Below are positions 27,901 to 40,322 of a stretch of 64,000 bases of DNA, piece by piece. Numbering within the stretch: the stretch's first letter is position 1; each line of letters begins with the position of its first letter. The stretch is from the NCBI GenBank assembly GCA_947034895.1, contig OX344762.1, forward strand, positions 19,758,760 through 19,822,759, in the 5' to 3' direction. The position numbers were made by a program, and so were the translations under genes. The notes beneath the pieces are model-generated. The model was not told the origin of the DNA. It saw only the letters and a program-made list of their open reading frames with translations, and made no database searches. This DNA comes from Rhytidiadelphus loreus. Lineage: Eukaryota > Streptophyta > Bryopsida > Hypnales > Hylocomiaceae.

Positions 27901-29302
27901 GGGCTCCGAACTTGGGGCCCTTGCATTCACCTCCGGAAATTTGAAATCTGTTAAATTGTTCATAAACTTAATTTAGTTGACATAGAACCAACAAGGAAAA
28001 CAACTACCAGTTCCACATTCTAGTAGGACAAAAGTGACCTCAAGACCGAAGTCTTAGCATAGAATTTGAAGGGCATTCAAAATGAAAAATTTGTAATGCA
28101 CATAAATGCACCCGACTGATACAGATCATTATGCAAGTCATTAGTACCGTAGTTGGCAAAGATAACAATGCGCTTCACGTAATTATTTAGTATTGACCCA
28201 TGCACTAGACATGAAATATAAACTTTGGAATCAACTGAGAAGATTTTACAAAGCACAGCCTGAAGTAGGGCAGAATCATTTTACCTCCAAGACCACAGTG
28301 GGTGTCCCTCGTGAATTCCTCCGTTCCAATGATATGGGGTAGCTTCATCAATGGCTTCGTCTGAAGAGCATAGATTTATCATAATTAAGGTGAGTTCACC
28401 TCCGATATCAACTAATGATTAAACAACGACAGCAGAACAATCACATTCATTTTTAACCTATACAACATTTCCAAGGAGATAACGTGCAAGATGAAAGACA
28501 CCTGATGAGTTCTTGAACTCACATCCGAGGATTGTAGACTGGTCTTCCTGGTACGAAACCCTTCAAACGCATCCCAAGCTGTCAAAACTGCTTCCTTGTA
28601 ACGTGGTATTATCTGAGAGTCATAGCTCTCAACCCGTGACTGCTTGATTGGTTGCTCCGGCTTGTTCACGAAAACCTCATCCACTTCGTCGACACGCTGC
28701 AGAAAGCATTTTGTAGTCACGACCACATCCTCGTTACAAATGGATTGAAGCTGGTCCATGGCCATTGGTACGCCCAAAATAGCAAGCATATCTCAAATCA
28801 AATGAATGCGATCAATTCTAAACTCCCAGTTCACAACAAAGCTACAGCAACTGCACGAGGATACAGCATCGGCTAGGAACTTACATTTTCAATGAATTGA
28901 GTGGCTGATAGAGCTCGTAAACTGTTGGAATTATTCTGTAAAAGCAGCTCGACATTACCAGCTTCTATCCCCAGGCGATGCACTTCTGCGGCGACCTCCT
29001 TTGTGCGCTCCTTCAAACGCTCAGCAAAATCCTCCAGCCACTCTTGTAGCTATAAAACAAAACTTAGAAGATTTAAATAAGAGTAACCCTTACTTACTTA
29101 GAGGATAATTAGAGGATAATCGCAGTGATCTCCAAACTCCTAAAAGATGATCAACCACATCGGCCCGTCTTCCGAGTTCAAGTCAACATAGTAAAAAGGG
29201 GATTCTATAGCAGGAGAGGTTTTGAACCTGGATATCCGAGCGAAGCGACCATCCATCACGCGAGGCGTCAGAGAAAACAGAGCGAAGGGCATCTTTGTCC
29301 AT
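24960..29302 (-). CDS. FAM21/WASHC2-like WASH-complex subunit, nine exons
   Basis: Exons on the minus strand: 29302-29228 (ATG), 29049-28885, 28696-28523, 28360-28285, 27947-27744, 27668-27588, 27140-27038, 26657-26477 and 25940-24960 (TAA). Phases close to about 679 residues. The N-terminal part (from LQEWLEDFAERLKE through EVHRLGIEAGNVELLLQN to ATQFIEN) resembles the FAM21 head that joins the WASH complex. It is followed by LPHIIGTEEF and an acidic linker. The C-terminal 327 residues are disordered, with acidic LF motifs: GGLFDDDDLDEMSDFL, KGLFDDFGDL and a terminal SLFGDSDEEDLFGE. In animals such LF repeats bind retromer and endosomal membranes, and WASH makes branched actin there. The tail is much shorter than in animals. 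The exon 6 acceptor and the exon 8 donor (CCC/GTATGG) are the weakest calls. Confidence 0.82.
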
Positions 29303-30612
29303 CTTGGAGTTCACACAACCATGGACGCAAGTCCCTCCTACAAACAACAACGACGATGACCAGATCTCAAGATTCTCTCTGCGATTGATAAACTCAAGCC
29401 TTGCTCGCATCAGAATCCAGCCGACACCCACGTTCACTCAAGCTTCCAAATGATCCACAAAGAACGAGCAACAGCAGGGACACTTCTGTAGCTTAGGGAA
29501 TCCTAAGTTTCTTAGCACTCGAAAACCCAAGGTCAAGGACATACACCCCATGACCTCTTTAAGCCGTCAGTGCCGTCATGGCCCAAAGTATCGCTTCCAT
29601 ACGTACAGGAATTGAAATAAATCATGTAAGAAGCTCAAGGAAAGTAACAAAATTTATCGATAGAAAGAAGGAATGTTTGTACGATAGAAGCCTGTTTTCG
29701 AAGTTACACCATTGGACTACTGACTTCCACAGTAAAATTTCTCTTTATAGTTTGGATACTCAGGGGTAACTAAATTTTGTAGTAAACCCTAGTGACGACA
29801 CAGGGAACACATGAGCTCAGACACAATCAACTGAATGAATTAACTCTCCTTTCTAAAAGTCATAGTCCTAGGAATTTCGAAGTACACAGGAATAGGTAAA
29901 ATCCTAGACAGTAACCTCATCAAAACAATGGCGCGAAGAAATGGTGTTCTAAATTAAACCCAGAAGTGAAATAAATAGTTCGAAATCAGCAATCCATAAA
30001 TGATAATTCAAGCTGCTTAGAATCCCTCACACAACTCCTTCAGCTTGAAATATCATAAAACGGCTCATCGCAAGTCGTCGGTCCGAGAACAAGAACTTGG
30101 AATCCTCGCCCCTGAACTTGCAGGTAACCGTAAACATACTCCAAAAAAACACTCGCCAGATTCTAGCTCCATCAACAAGAATCAAAGAGATGTAACCCTA
30201 AATCAAAGATTAGAAAAAAGAACGAAATCAGAATACAAACCTTAATAAAGATCTCACAATGCCTTCATCGCATCGCCTCCTAAGATCCTGCACTCGTTAT
30301 TTTCCATTCGTGGCAGGCAATCACACAAATTCAAATAACTCGTACACTCTTTATAATACTCCTGGTCCTTTCAGTATACAACCACAAGTAGGGTACCAAT
30401 CCTTGAATTGAAAAACACGAAGTGCCTTCCGAGTGAAGCTCAGTCCCGGCCAAGCGTCTCAAACGGATCACTGGTGCGAGCAAGTGCGATGAAAAGCCCG
30501 AGCGAAATTTGTACCGACACAAGCAATTACGATTGCGTGAAAGCGGATCTTTTGACAGAACCCTAAAGACGGGATCTGTTCACACTAAGGTCGGTTTGAC
30601 CAACATTACAGG

Positions 30613-30867
30613 GTGATATTACGCCAGTCCTCCGAGTGTTTCACGCCACGGGCAGCGTCCGCCAGCAACGTCCCTGCCCGAGTCTGCTCGCCACCGCCCA
30701 AACCTGACCCCGGCTCCACGCGCGGGCCCGTACTGTTCCTCGCCTTCCTCGTTTTCTCGAGAACTGTTTCCGCCGTTGCTGCGTCGCCTAGCTATGGGCT
30801 GCTCCCCGATTCACCGGATTTGATCTCGTTGGCTGTGTGGGCGTTTCTGCAGATCATGGCCGCGTAA
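30613..30867 (+). CDS. Possible hypothetical frame in a GC-rich segment
   Basis: An 84-codon frame in a GC-rich island (30.60-30.88 kb). It has a Pro/Ser-rich start and a hydrophobic stretch (VLFLAFLVFSRTVSAVAA). A second frame follows at 30886-31110 (acidic) and another overlaps at 30962-31372. I recognise none of them. The island could be a promoter or the first exon of a spliced gene. Confidence 0.2.
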   Translation: MILRQSSECFTPRAASASNVPARVCSPPPKPDPGSTRGPVLFLAFLVFSRTVSAVAASPSYGLLPDSPDLISLAVWAFLQIMAA

Positions 30868-31399
30868 ATGCATTAACACCTTCAGTTGCCGGAGTTACTC
30901 ATACGGGACGCTGTGGACCTTGGCCGGGGAGACGAAATCCATGCTCTAGATCTAGACGTGCATGAGCAGCCAGTGTTTGAGGTTCATTGCGAACCTGAAC
31001 CAACTTCGGAGGATGAGGCTGGAAACACCATCGTACAGCAATGGATGGAGCATCCAGAAGCTCCGTCACGAACGACGCGGGCTGTACACAAACATTCCGG
31101 TCATGGCTGAACACAAACTAAGAGTAGCCAACAAGAGTCACTTTTATCATGCCGCAAGCGCAGATGTCCAGAACTTGGCGCATACACGGGCAACGGAGCT
31201 GCATTGTCATGGATTTCAAAGCCTTGGGAGAATGGCCCATTCCAATGGCCTTCACCATTGTGAGCCGTTCAAGAGAGTCCTCCTTCCTAGGAACTCTTGG
31301 AATAAAGCAATGCTTGAGAAAAAAGTTGCCCATGCCAATTACATGTCCCTTGCCCTCATTTGGCACTACTAAACGCAAGACAATATTATGAGTCTACTA

Positions 31400-32365
31400 A
31401 CCTTGCATCCCTATGACACTTCTTCATGTTATACTTCCATCTTGCCTCAACAATGGGTCAATCTTGTCTGCAATAAACCTCAAAATTCAAAATAAGTTTT
31501 TATAATGAATTGACAAAGCACTACACTTTCAAGCCCCACTTTGGGGGCTTCTGGGACACGTATTGTCATGCTAAACAATACGTACCCTTACAATGGCAGT
31601 GAATCATCATTTCATTGATGATAGCAAACTTATCTATAGTCCATGCTCTCTTGTAACCCACTTGAATAGAATTGAGCAAACACCTGACTTGGTCTATTTT
31701 GACATTGCCTCGTCCCTCACATATGCAGATGGATTGGTAACATGTAAGCATTTTGTTAGTAATTGAAACCAACTATAAGACATTTATTTAGCGCACATAG
31801 TTGGGCAATAGAAAAAAAGATGTTGTTTGTGCCAACATGTTTTTGCATTGGATTGGCACTTCATACCCATGTACAAAATAATCCATATCATATTGGCCCT
31901 CTATAAGTTTGATTGTCCTCATTTACCATTGTAGCATACTAATTTGTTTCAACAACAATGTCTCATAAAATCCAAAAGGGGTCAAAACATCTCTCATAAA
32001 TTGTTGAACATTGGAAAATGATGCCAATGAAAGAATACTAGACCTTGAAGTCCCAATAACTTCTTTTAGAGCAGGGGCATATGTAATGAATTGTTGATTC
32101 TAGTAGAATCTCAATACAAAAACTTGACACTATTTAGATCCCCAATATTTCCCTCCACATATTCTTCCTCTTCCTCACTAAAATTTAATGTGGTGTAATT
32201 CATGTTCAAATCACTATCACTATCATAATGAAAAGTAGGAGCTTCACGTCCTAAATAGTGTTGTGTCCCTTCCACTTTCCTTCACCCCTCATAAAAGGGG
32301 ATGGAACTCTAGCTAAAGACTCAACTCAATTATGGTATGGCCATGCCAAAAGAAAACCTTGAAGA
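31400..32365. other. AT-rich stretch, no supported gene
   Basis: Read on the minus strand, a short acidic stretch near 32150-32230 (DSDSDLNMNYTTLNFSEEEE) looks protein-like, but it is surrounded by stops. It may be a decayed transposon gene; I cannot assign it. Confidence 0.3.
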
Positions 32366-32639
32366 CATTAGGTGAGATTGGGGCCTTCGGAAGACCGCAA
32401 GTTATCACGTAATAATAACCAACGAACTTGACTGCTGCAATGACACTGCAATAGTCCTACGTGGCCAAGAGTCTGCCACCTTATTTCTCAGGGGAAAAAA
32501 TCAATTATTTTTGCATTTTGCATTTTTTTTTTCTTTTTGCATTTTTTTTCTAACAACCAACTATTCCTTCAATGCAGGGGAAACAGTGAAGGGAATAGGC
32601 CTGAAACGGTCTTCCGGAGGCCCCAAATCTCATCTAATG
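32366..32639. mobile_element. MITE-like element, CATTAG inverted-repeat family, copy 3
   Basis: Left end CATTAGGTGAGATTGGGGCC then TTCGGAAGACCG; right end reversed CATTAGATGAGATTTGGGGC then CTCCGGAAGACCG. The inverted repeat is about 33 bases with few mismatches, the cleanest of the family in this window. The interior includes an AT-rich 'ttgcatttt' repeat tract. Confidence 0.75.
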
Positions 32640-34265
32640 AAGCCACTTTGACTTGAAAGGAAGTCACTTTGGTTAGGCGGAGAGCTAAAGGGGAGCAGAG
32701 GAAGCAATTGGAGAGGCTTCCCATTCCCCTCGTCCACAATCCATGTGCCATGCCCAAGTCCATGTTTGTAGCTTCCATTCTTTTTCTGTTGCAATTAGAG
32801 CTAATGCGTCTAATTTTCAATTGCAAATTCTTCCAATCATTGCAAAGCTTGTAGTGTTATAGACCAGGTTGTAGAATTTTGTGGGATTATTGAGCATCTC
32901 AAGCAGCTACCACAATTCCTCTAGATTTTTTGTCTTTATGAGTTGTGTACAGTCCTTCATCAATATTGTCTTTTTTCATCTCCTCACAACTCAATTCTCA
33001 TCCTTAAAGATCTTATTCTTGGCTTTCAAAATACTCCTTTTCAAATTCACCAATGTAGTTTGTGTTTGTAGAATTGAAAGTCTCATAGAGTTGGTGCAAT
33101 ACTAGAGGCATATGAAGAGGCTCTAGATATTCCACAGGACGATGTTGTCCCTTTTTTTTTTTTCAATTTTGACCTCTTCTCCCTCATATTTGGGAGGCTC
33201 CTTGCTCTATTGATATTGTCTTCTTTCTAATGAGAATTGCCTCCTACAATGAAAAAGCTTTAATAATTGCCCTCTAAATTTCAATTTCTTGAATTCTCTT
33301 GCTTTAGTTCCATACATAGTTTTTGTAGCAAGATGAATTTTTATTGGAGAAGGTGTAGATTTTCTATTCATTTCCACCTTCAGACATTGTATACTTTATC
33401 TAAATCTCTATTAACAAGAAGAATTATTTTCCTAAAGAATCAAACAAAATGTCCTTAGTAAATAACATATTTTTTTTCCTTTTATTGTGAATGCACATGG
33501 TAGACAAAGGTCATTGAATCCTTAAAATTTTGGCAATCTATATGGTTTGATACAATACAACTCATGTTTGTTTGTCTTCAAACAACCATTTTCAACAATT
33601 ATGTATAGTGAAGAGGAATAATACATGAAACTAAATTTTTTTGAAGAAGTAAGTAAAGCCACTAAGAACTACATTGTAGAAAATTATAAAGGACATGGAA
33701 AATAAACAACATCAAGCTGTATTCGACTAATTAAATAGTTGAATCTATTGAAAATAGCTTAATCTTTCAAGTTCTTTACCTTTTATTTGTTCAACATTGT
33801 TTTTGAAGTTACCAAGGCCCTTAGATGTCCGTCAATGTGTCAAAGATTGTTTGTGAGACAATATTTAAATTTCAGCAGTTGTATGACTAACCTTTAGATC
33901 CACGTATTCAAATTAATTCACAAGCACAATACAATCATATAGTATATAGAACACTTACATCCAAGTCATACATGGACAAGGTACTTAGTCAATTGATGAA
34001 TGTGATGAAGACATTGGAAAAGAGTGTATACTACATATAAAGTTTGAGGCAATTTTGCATGATTTAATTATTCTTTATGAAAAGGTCTTTGAATTGAAAC
34101 CCTAAATCACTTTCTACTTTCTGCATTTAGATTTGGATTTGATTTTTTTAATTGTATATGTATATCCATACATGTATATAAGCATTGATGGACATGAGTT
34201 GAGCCATAATTTCATGTACATCCAAGCTTGACATCTTTGTGGATCTTGATTGTGATCACCAAGTA
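32640..34265. other. AT-rich intergenic stretch
   Basis: Only short chance frames are present. No gene or clear repeat is seen. Confidence 0.4.
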
Positions 34266-34399
34266 GCAGTGATCCCAGAACTAGTTTTGGGTTTTTAGCC
34301 AAATGTTCATTTTTGGAAGATTTTGAAAAAAATTTACACTGAGGACATGTCAATTTTTTTAGCAATTGAGCAAAATTTAGCCAGTTCTGGGATCACTGC
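34266..34399. repeat. Short inverted repeat with 17-bp perfect arms
   Basis: GCAGTGATCCCAGAACT at 34266-34282 is exactly mirrored at 34383-34399, with weaker pairing continuing outward. The 100-bp spacer is non-coding. It could be a tiny MITE or a hairpin-forming remnant. Confidence 0.6.
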
Positions 34400-35216
34400 C
34401 AAGCAGTGGTTCCATAAGTAATTGTTCTTCATTAGCTAAAAATTAGTATTTATATTTTACTTTTACAAACTTTACATGGATCAAAGAGCTCATACTTATT
34501 TTATTTTTACTTTAAATTTTGTTTTTGTATCTATTGTAGAAGGAGGAATATATCTAGGTATCTAGTTGTAGTGGCCAAAAACCAAGCATCAAGATTTGTT
34601 AGGAGGATGACTAAATACCCATGGACTTGTCAATAGGCCAAAAAAATTCAGCATATAAAAGGGAGTCTAGAAAGCATTGAAGTTTATCAAGGTATAAGGG
34701 CTTATTTGTTAATTTGAGACAAGTTGGGGTCTCATTTTAATACATTCTATATTTAGAATGAAATTAGTATTCAATAAATTGAGACTTTTGAATAAATTAA
34801 GACTTCAAAATGTTAGAATACCTTTTTATATATTTCTATAGTTCTACAAAAAGTAGCTCTAACCAACAATTTACTATTTCATTTCTTAATGTCAACATAC
34901 AATAGAACATGAAGTTATAAATTGAGACATTTCTTTAAATTGAGACTACCTTAAATCTTAAAAACTAATCCCCATACTTCTTACACCAAACTTTTTAAAT
35001 AAAATGCACTGCAACCAAATACAAATTGAAGGCACATGTAACTGTAATATATACAAGAGCAATAATAAGGGAAAAGTATATTCTATTAATAGCAATAAAA
35101 ATGTTACATAGCTGCCACGTCATGACAGAAACAATAAAAAAAAAACTGCAAACACTAAAATGTAAAACCACATTGAACATCACTTCTTAAAAAAAACCCA
35201 GCAATAGACCTACAAA
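34400..35216. other. AT-rich flank of the composite element
   Basis: An 'aaattgagac' motif recurs several times between 34740 and 34950. The left boundary of the large element should lie here or slightly to the right, but I could not find its terminal repeat. Confidence 0.3.
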
Positions 35217-38200
35217 CTATTCCTCGCCTTCCGCGGAAGACACTTCGTTCTCCGAATTAGAGTTAAAGGCCGCCAGGGATGATTTGATGATGTTCATTTG
35301 CATCTTGGGAATTGTAATTTTTGTAATAACTTGAGGTTGATCTTCAGCCCCCCTTCTTCCACGTGGCTTGAAAGCTGTCATGATGTAGTTCGTGTTGGAC
35401 CAGCATGCACTAGTAGAAAACAGTGTCACAGTCAACAAAAGCTAGCTGATCCTTTTGTTAACTGCAACACAATTTTCAAAAAATTGTATTGACTGCAACG
35501 CGAATTTCTGAAAACTGTGTTGCAGTCAACAAAAGGATCAGCTAGCTTTTGTTGACTGTGACACTATTTTCTACTAGTGATGGAGGGATTACACAATCCT
35601 CGTGCCACACATTCCCAGTTTTAGTGTCCCATCCAACATATGTATCCATATTGATGTGACGACTTGAAGCAGGTGTCCAATATTGGATTTGGATTAAATG
35701 AACATGACCGGGATTTGGATTTGGATTTGTAAGAGCCCTGGCAAGCCAAAATGGCTTTGGGTCGTCGTCAGCGGGGCGCACCGCAACAAAATAACCTGCA
35801 AACACATCACGATCAACACGAAATGAAGGACGTGGGCGGTCACGCCTACGTCCAATGAAGGGTGCATCCCGTGCAAACTCTTCACGTATTGTTCCATCCC
35901 TCTGCATTTGGTCTTCCGGTTCAATGGTGATCCTAGAAGCTAGCCAAAATCCATCTTGTAATGTCTCACGCACCTGTAGAGGGGCATCTAGGGCAGATCT
36001 CACACCTCTCCAGTAACTTTTTATGGGGTCAATCTTCCTCCTGAACTCTCCAGATCGGTCGTCGTTTGACATTGCACTCCAGTGTGCAATAAAACCATTC
36101 AAACCCTTTTTGATCTCAGGCAGTGCTTTCATATGTTGTGGAGGTAAAGGTAGCGGACTACCGCTTGGTACTAGGGGGCGCCTGTCTTCACTCTCCGACC
36201 ACAAGCGAATCCCTTTCTTGTGCAGTGGAAGCCAGTCCTTGTCTGTACAAAGATATTTGTACTCCATAATGGGCCAACCACTAGAATCCATGTGGAACTT
36301 GAATTGCTGGCCCGACGAATGACCTTCTAAGAAATCCCCACCTGTTCCCAAATACCCGTGCACAAATCTTTTGAAGTTAGGGACTTCCTCGATGAGATGA
36401 GGAATTACTAGGTGGGATTCACAATCCATGAAGGACTTCATGAGCCTTGGAAATGTCTAGTAGTCATTGGTCTTCAACATGTTGCTCCATCGACCGCACA
36501 AAGCATCAATGTCTTCATGTGTGTATCCAACTATAAGGAAGTTGATGTATATCTCACGGAAAATGCCTTTGAATACAAGTAGAGAGCAGAAAGCAAAAAC
36601 CCGTCGATTCTTATTGTCTCCCGATGCATTGTCCAATTGCAAAGTCAATATAGGCGGGAAGGGCTGAGCGGGGATAGGTTCCTGTGGAGGAACGAGGGAG
36701 TCTAAGCAAATTCCCTGTCCAACTAGCACTGCCTTGGTTAGCATGGATTGGTCACTGTCCTCAGAAAATAAGATTCGTGATGAATTTTTGGACGGTCCCT
36801 TGAGATCACGCAACAATCTGGCAATGAAGCCAATGGTGTGATTGGAGTCTGTTGGGAAAATGTCTAACCCATAGTGCGCATACCGAATGTCACCATGACC
36901 ATGAGCAATCATACCGGTCACAGCAATAGGCATTTTCATGAAAGAATCCGTCACTTTAGTCTTGTGAGAAAAGTGAGGAGAAGCAGTCTTGGAGTGATCC
37001 ATTTTATCATGGATGATGCAGAGCATCCTCTCAGGATACATCACGGAATACTCTCTATTTCCGTAATAGAGTTCCCGATGTGCCTTCTGCCCTGAAAGGT
37101 GTGTGGTCAGAATTCTCTTCCATTTGTCTTGCGCAGTAGATAGAGGAGTACAAGCGCCCTTCAATTGCCTATATGTATTGCACATACCACACCTCGAAAA
37201 AGTATCTCCTCGTGCCTTCGGAGCAAACTCAGGGAAAGACGCACGACGGATGTTACTCAATCCACTAGAAGAAATCGGTGACAAATTAAACGCAGCATTT
37301 GCCTCATTGATTTTTGGTAATTGATCACTCCAACGGAAGGCTGACGGCAATACCATTGCAGGGACTCTTTCCCCAGATGCTAAAGTTCTTGTCTTGTGGG
37401 GCATTGCTTCAACTTCACCTACAATCAACATTCGAAGTGTGGCAGTAGCTTGTACAGTTTGCGTGCGTGGTTTTTTCAACCCCAAATTCCCATGGGCTTT
37501 AGCTTGCATTCCAGATTTGGCCTTCTCTTTGTACCTGTAGAATGTAGCTTTCGAAATCCCACGTATTGTCCACCAAGTAGTGGGACACACTTCAAAGTTC
37601 TTCAAGGTAATCCAATCCTTCCCATCCTGGTCCTTGTGCATTTGTCGATGAACTTCAAGAAGGCACTTCTTGCGATTATACACACCATCGATTACATGTA
37701 GTTGAGAATGTATGGCTTGAATTTCTCGACGCGGAAACGGCTGCAAGCAATTCTTGGGGCAACATGGCTTTGTGGACACTTCAGTGATCGCGCGTGTTGT
37801 GAAAAGCGATTCTTTTTTGGGAGGAACGTCTACCTCTGACCTCGCACGAGAACTTTCATACGATCTAATTCCCACACGACCACGGCAGTTCAAAGCATTG
37901 ACAGCATTGTTATAAATGCTAGTTTGATCGTGGTCGTATAGACTAACACCATTCAAAAACACTCTTTTAATGTGCCAGGAGTGCATGGACCACATCCACC
38001 CCGATGGTACTTCATCCTCGCACAAGGACTCGGCAATCTGAATTGCCACACGGTCGTCACCAAGAGGTTCACCATCCATGTCAATGACGAGGTCCGCGTC
38101 AACGCTTCGACAAATCCCATTCGTGACGTCATCACCAGCATCGTTCCTCAAGGCGACGCACTTCGAGATCCAAGACGGACGAGGAATACCATCGCAAGGT

Positions 38201-38322
38201 GCGACACCATCAGGAAGAACAGGCACCAGAATGGTAAAGTCATCTGGACCATGGATGTCCATTCTACAATACAAAGAAGTTATCCATGTCAGAAGCAAGA
38301 GACAAATGATAAATGAAGTCAT
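35217..38322 (-). pseudogene. DUF7869-type transposase-like gene, interrupted
   Basis: Transposase-like gene of a putative mobile element. The main frame runs 38322-36457, then a TAG (36459-36457), then in the same frame 36454 to about 35580. There a hairpin element (35408-35579) interrupts it; on its far side the frame resumes and stops at 35219-35217. Visible: a Cys cluster (CCPKNCLQPF), an HTH-like GISKATFYRYKEKAKSG, a CGMCNTYRQLKGAC zinc-type cluster, MLCIIHDKMDHSKT (first Asp), GMIAHGHGD, LTLQLDNASGDNKNRRVFAF (second Asp), FLIVGYTHEDIDALCGRW and a basic tail near GRRG. This Asp/Asp/HED layout fits proteins annotated as DUF7869, thought to have an RNase H-like integrase fold; catalytic roles are my inference. 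The hydrophobic first 20 residues end in a likely splice acceptor (ttgtattgtag) before MDIHGPDD, so the true start is probably in an upstream exon. Confidence 0.72.
35408..35579. mobile_element. CACTA-type foldback MITE, 172 bp, with ATG target duplication
   Basis: It starts CACTAGTAGAAAA and ends with the inverse TTTTCTACTAGTG, typical of CACTA (En/Spm) ends. The whole element is a near-perfect palindrome with arms of about 65 bases. It is flanked by ATG at 35405-35407 and 35580-35582, the 3-bp duplication expected for this superfamily. It lies inside the 3' coding part of the DUF7869 gene. It carries no transposase, so it was moved by an enzyme from elsewhere. Confidence 0.92.
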
Positions 38323-38327
38323 ACAAC

Positions 38328-39393
38328 TTATTCTCGACCCGAAGGTAATAATGAATCAACAGAACTGACGGAATTCCGAACTACACAACGAGCATCTCAC
38401 AAAGGATCTCGAGCACACACTATAGATTGACAAGCAATATTCTCATCGATGCAAAGAGAATGTCATGATTACAACAAGGAAATATGAAATATAAATCCAA
38501 CAACGAATAAACCCTCACAGTCAATCTTCTTAAAATCGTCCACATTACCTGACAGACTAAAACCATCCCAACAGGCATATTAATACCAATGAACTCAAGG
38601 TACATTGACATAGTGAACACATAGCCGTCGAGGACCAGTCCATCTACATTTTACCTTCAAGTCGAAGGTAAGTCAAGGATCTAGTAAATTAAAATCAAGA
38701 CAGATACCTTCGACTCGACGAAAAGTCAAGAAACTAGTAAGTGAACATGAGATCACTCACCTACCTTCGACTCGAAGATAACTAGGTCATGGAATGTCTA
38801 CACTACAATTGTTAAACTGTTGGGAACACAAAGTTTCAACAATAATACTAACTGTGTTTGGTAAGGACTGACAACATTACTACTTGTATAGTGTAATTGG
38901 GTCATTCCAACATTATTACAAGTGTCGTACGGAAACAAAATTTAGAACTTTGAATTAAATAAAAGGAACTACACTAATTATCACCCAACAATATGTCAGT
39001 CTTAGTGCAGTTCAGATTCACTAATTACCCTCGACTCGTGGATAAACTGGTGTGTCCCTCAGCAAGTCGGTTGTTTCTTACACCAATTTTTATTTCAAAA
39101 AATTATCAGAATACGACAAATTCAAATGTATTTCTGTCAAGAGAACAGAAATGGGGGCAAATGAACAAGTAACTTCTGTATCTTGATACAATGACCTCAT
39201 GATTGCACCATAAAGTGAGCTAAAAAATATTCTACCTTTGACTCAAAGATAAATCACAATATGAAATGGAAGGCAAGTGATTTGAAATTTAGACAATACT
39301 GAATGATTAATATTTCAAATTAATCCTTATCTTTGACACAAAGGTAAATGTACGCAGTCCTCAGATACCTCTCTATCTTCGACTCGAAGATAA
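38328..39393. repeat. Cluster of eight 21-bp palindromes upstream of the transposase gene
   Basis: Copies at 38328, 38651, 38704, 38761, 39025, 39232, 39327 and 39373 (first base of each 21-mer). The consensus is left arm TTAYCYTCGA, one central C or G, right arm TCGARGRTAA. Copies differ mostly by transitions at the Y and R positions; 38704 and 39025 have damaged right arms. The first copy lies six bases beyond the start of the transposase frame, the rest in its upstream region. See also 43964-44576, 46030-46150, 47527-47783, 48939-49079, 49435-49455 and 51258-51278. Confidence 0.93.
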
Positions 39394-40260
39394 AGTATCC
39401 AACTCTACGGAGTCGCTCAGAATGATTCCCTAAATTTACGCTTTAATTTTCGGAGCATTGGATTTGGATTCTCAGAAAATGACTCTAATTACAATGAAAA
39501 CGGTTTCATGACCAAGATATCGATTGCGTGAACTTCTAACATGCGGTGACCTATCTGACTAGTTTAACATACTCAAATCAAGAAATATGGAATGGAGAGG
39601 GAAAACAGAAGGGACACTCACGCAGAGTCCATCGATATGAAATCAAATGCGGACTCAGAAACTCGTCAGCTCTCCGCAAAATCATAAGCACACACTTGGA
39701 AATGAATGCAAAACTTCCTACTAAAACTAAGAACTATATATTCAAAGCAGGAGCGACATGATACATGTTTGCACGAATTATTCTCAGCACGGCGGACCTC
39801 GTATGTGAGCAACGGAATGGGAACACTGGCAGCAATTGGGAAACAAATTGGAGAAGACTAGGCGGGGAACAAATGAGGCGGCAAAACCTGAAAATTCAAA
39901 TTGAGAGGACCCGTCAGAGAATATGTCAGTCATGAATTCATGGAAAAAGCGATAGTAGATGCCGCACTATTTTCTACTAGAAATGCGCGACTGCGCAATA
40001 GTTCGAGTGAATTAGGCAACGTGAGCTGGAAAGAGAATGTACAAGTCAAACCTGGCTTTTTTTGGAGCAAAATTTGTTGGGCATTCGCTTAATTCTTAGT
40101 GGTAAATGGAATTGCACGTTGGCAGAAAGTTTCTGAATTTGAAGCGATCTTTTTCAGGATTGCGGACAATATATTCTTTTGCATAAAATAGGGTTTCCAC
40201 CAATAAATGTTGAAAAAGAAAGATTCATTGGATCCTCTTGTAATACCTTGCACAGTCAAA
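39394..40260. other. Upstream region of the transposase arm
   Basis: Less AT-rich than neighbouring repeat DNA, with short frames at 39546-39761 and 39901-40092 that I do not recognise. Near 39964-39980 the string CACTATTTTCTACTAG matches the right end of the 35408-35579 hairpin except for its last two bases. An upstream exon of the transposase gene may lie here. Confidence 0.3.
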
Positions 40261-40322
40261 TAGGGTTTAGGGTTTACGGTTTGGTGTTTGGTGTTTGGTG
40301 TTTGGTGTTAGGGGTTAGGGTT
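40261..40322. repeat. Short degenerate telomere-like tract
   Basis: TAGGGTTTAGGGTTTACGG is followed by four TTTGGTG units and then TTAGGGGTTAGGGTTTTTT. Plant telomeres are TTTAGGG, so this is a short variant array within the composite element, between its left (-) and right (+) arms. Confidence 0.7.

Noticed and set aside
38263..38322. Apparent signal peptide at the start of the DUF7869 frame
   Set aside because: The hydrophobic stretch ends in a good splice acceptor before MDIHGPDD and a secreted transposase makes no sense; it is probably intron translated by chance.
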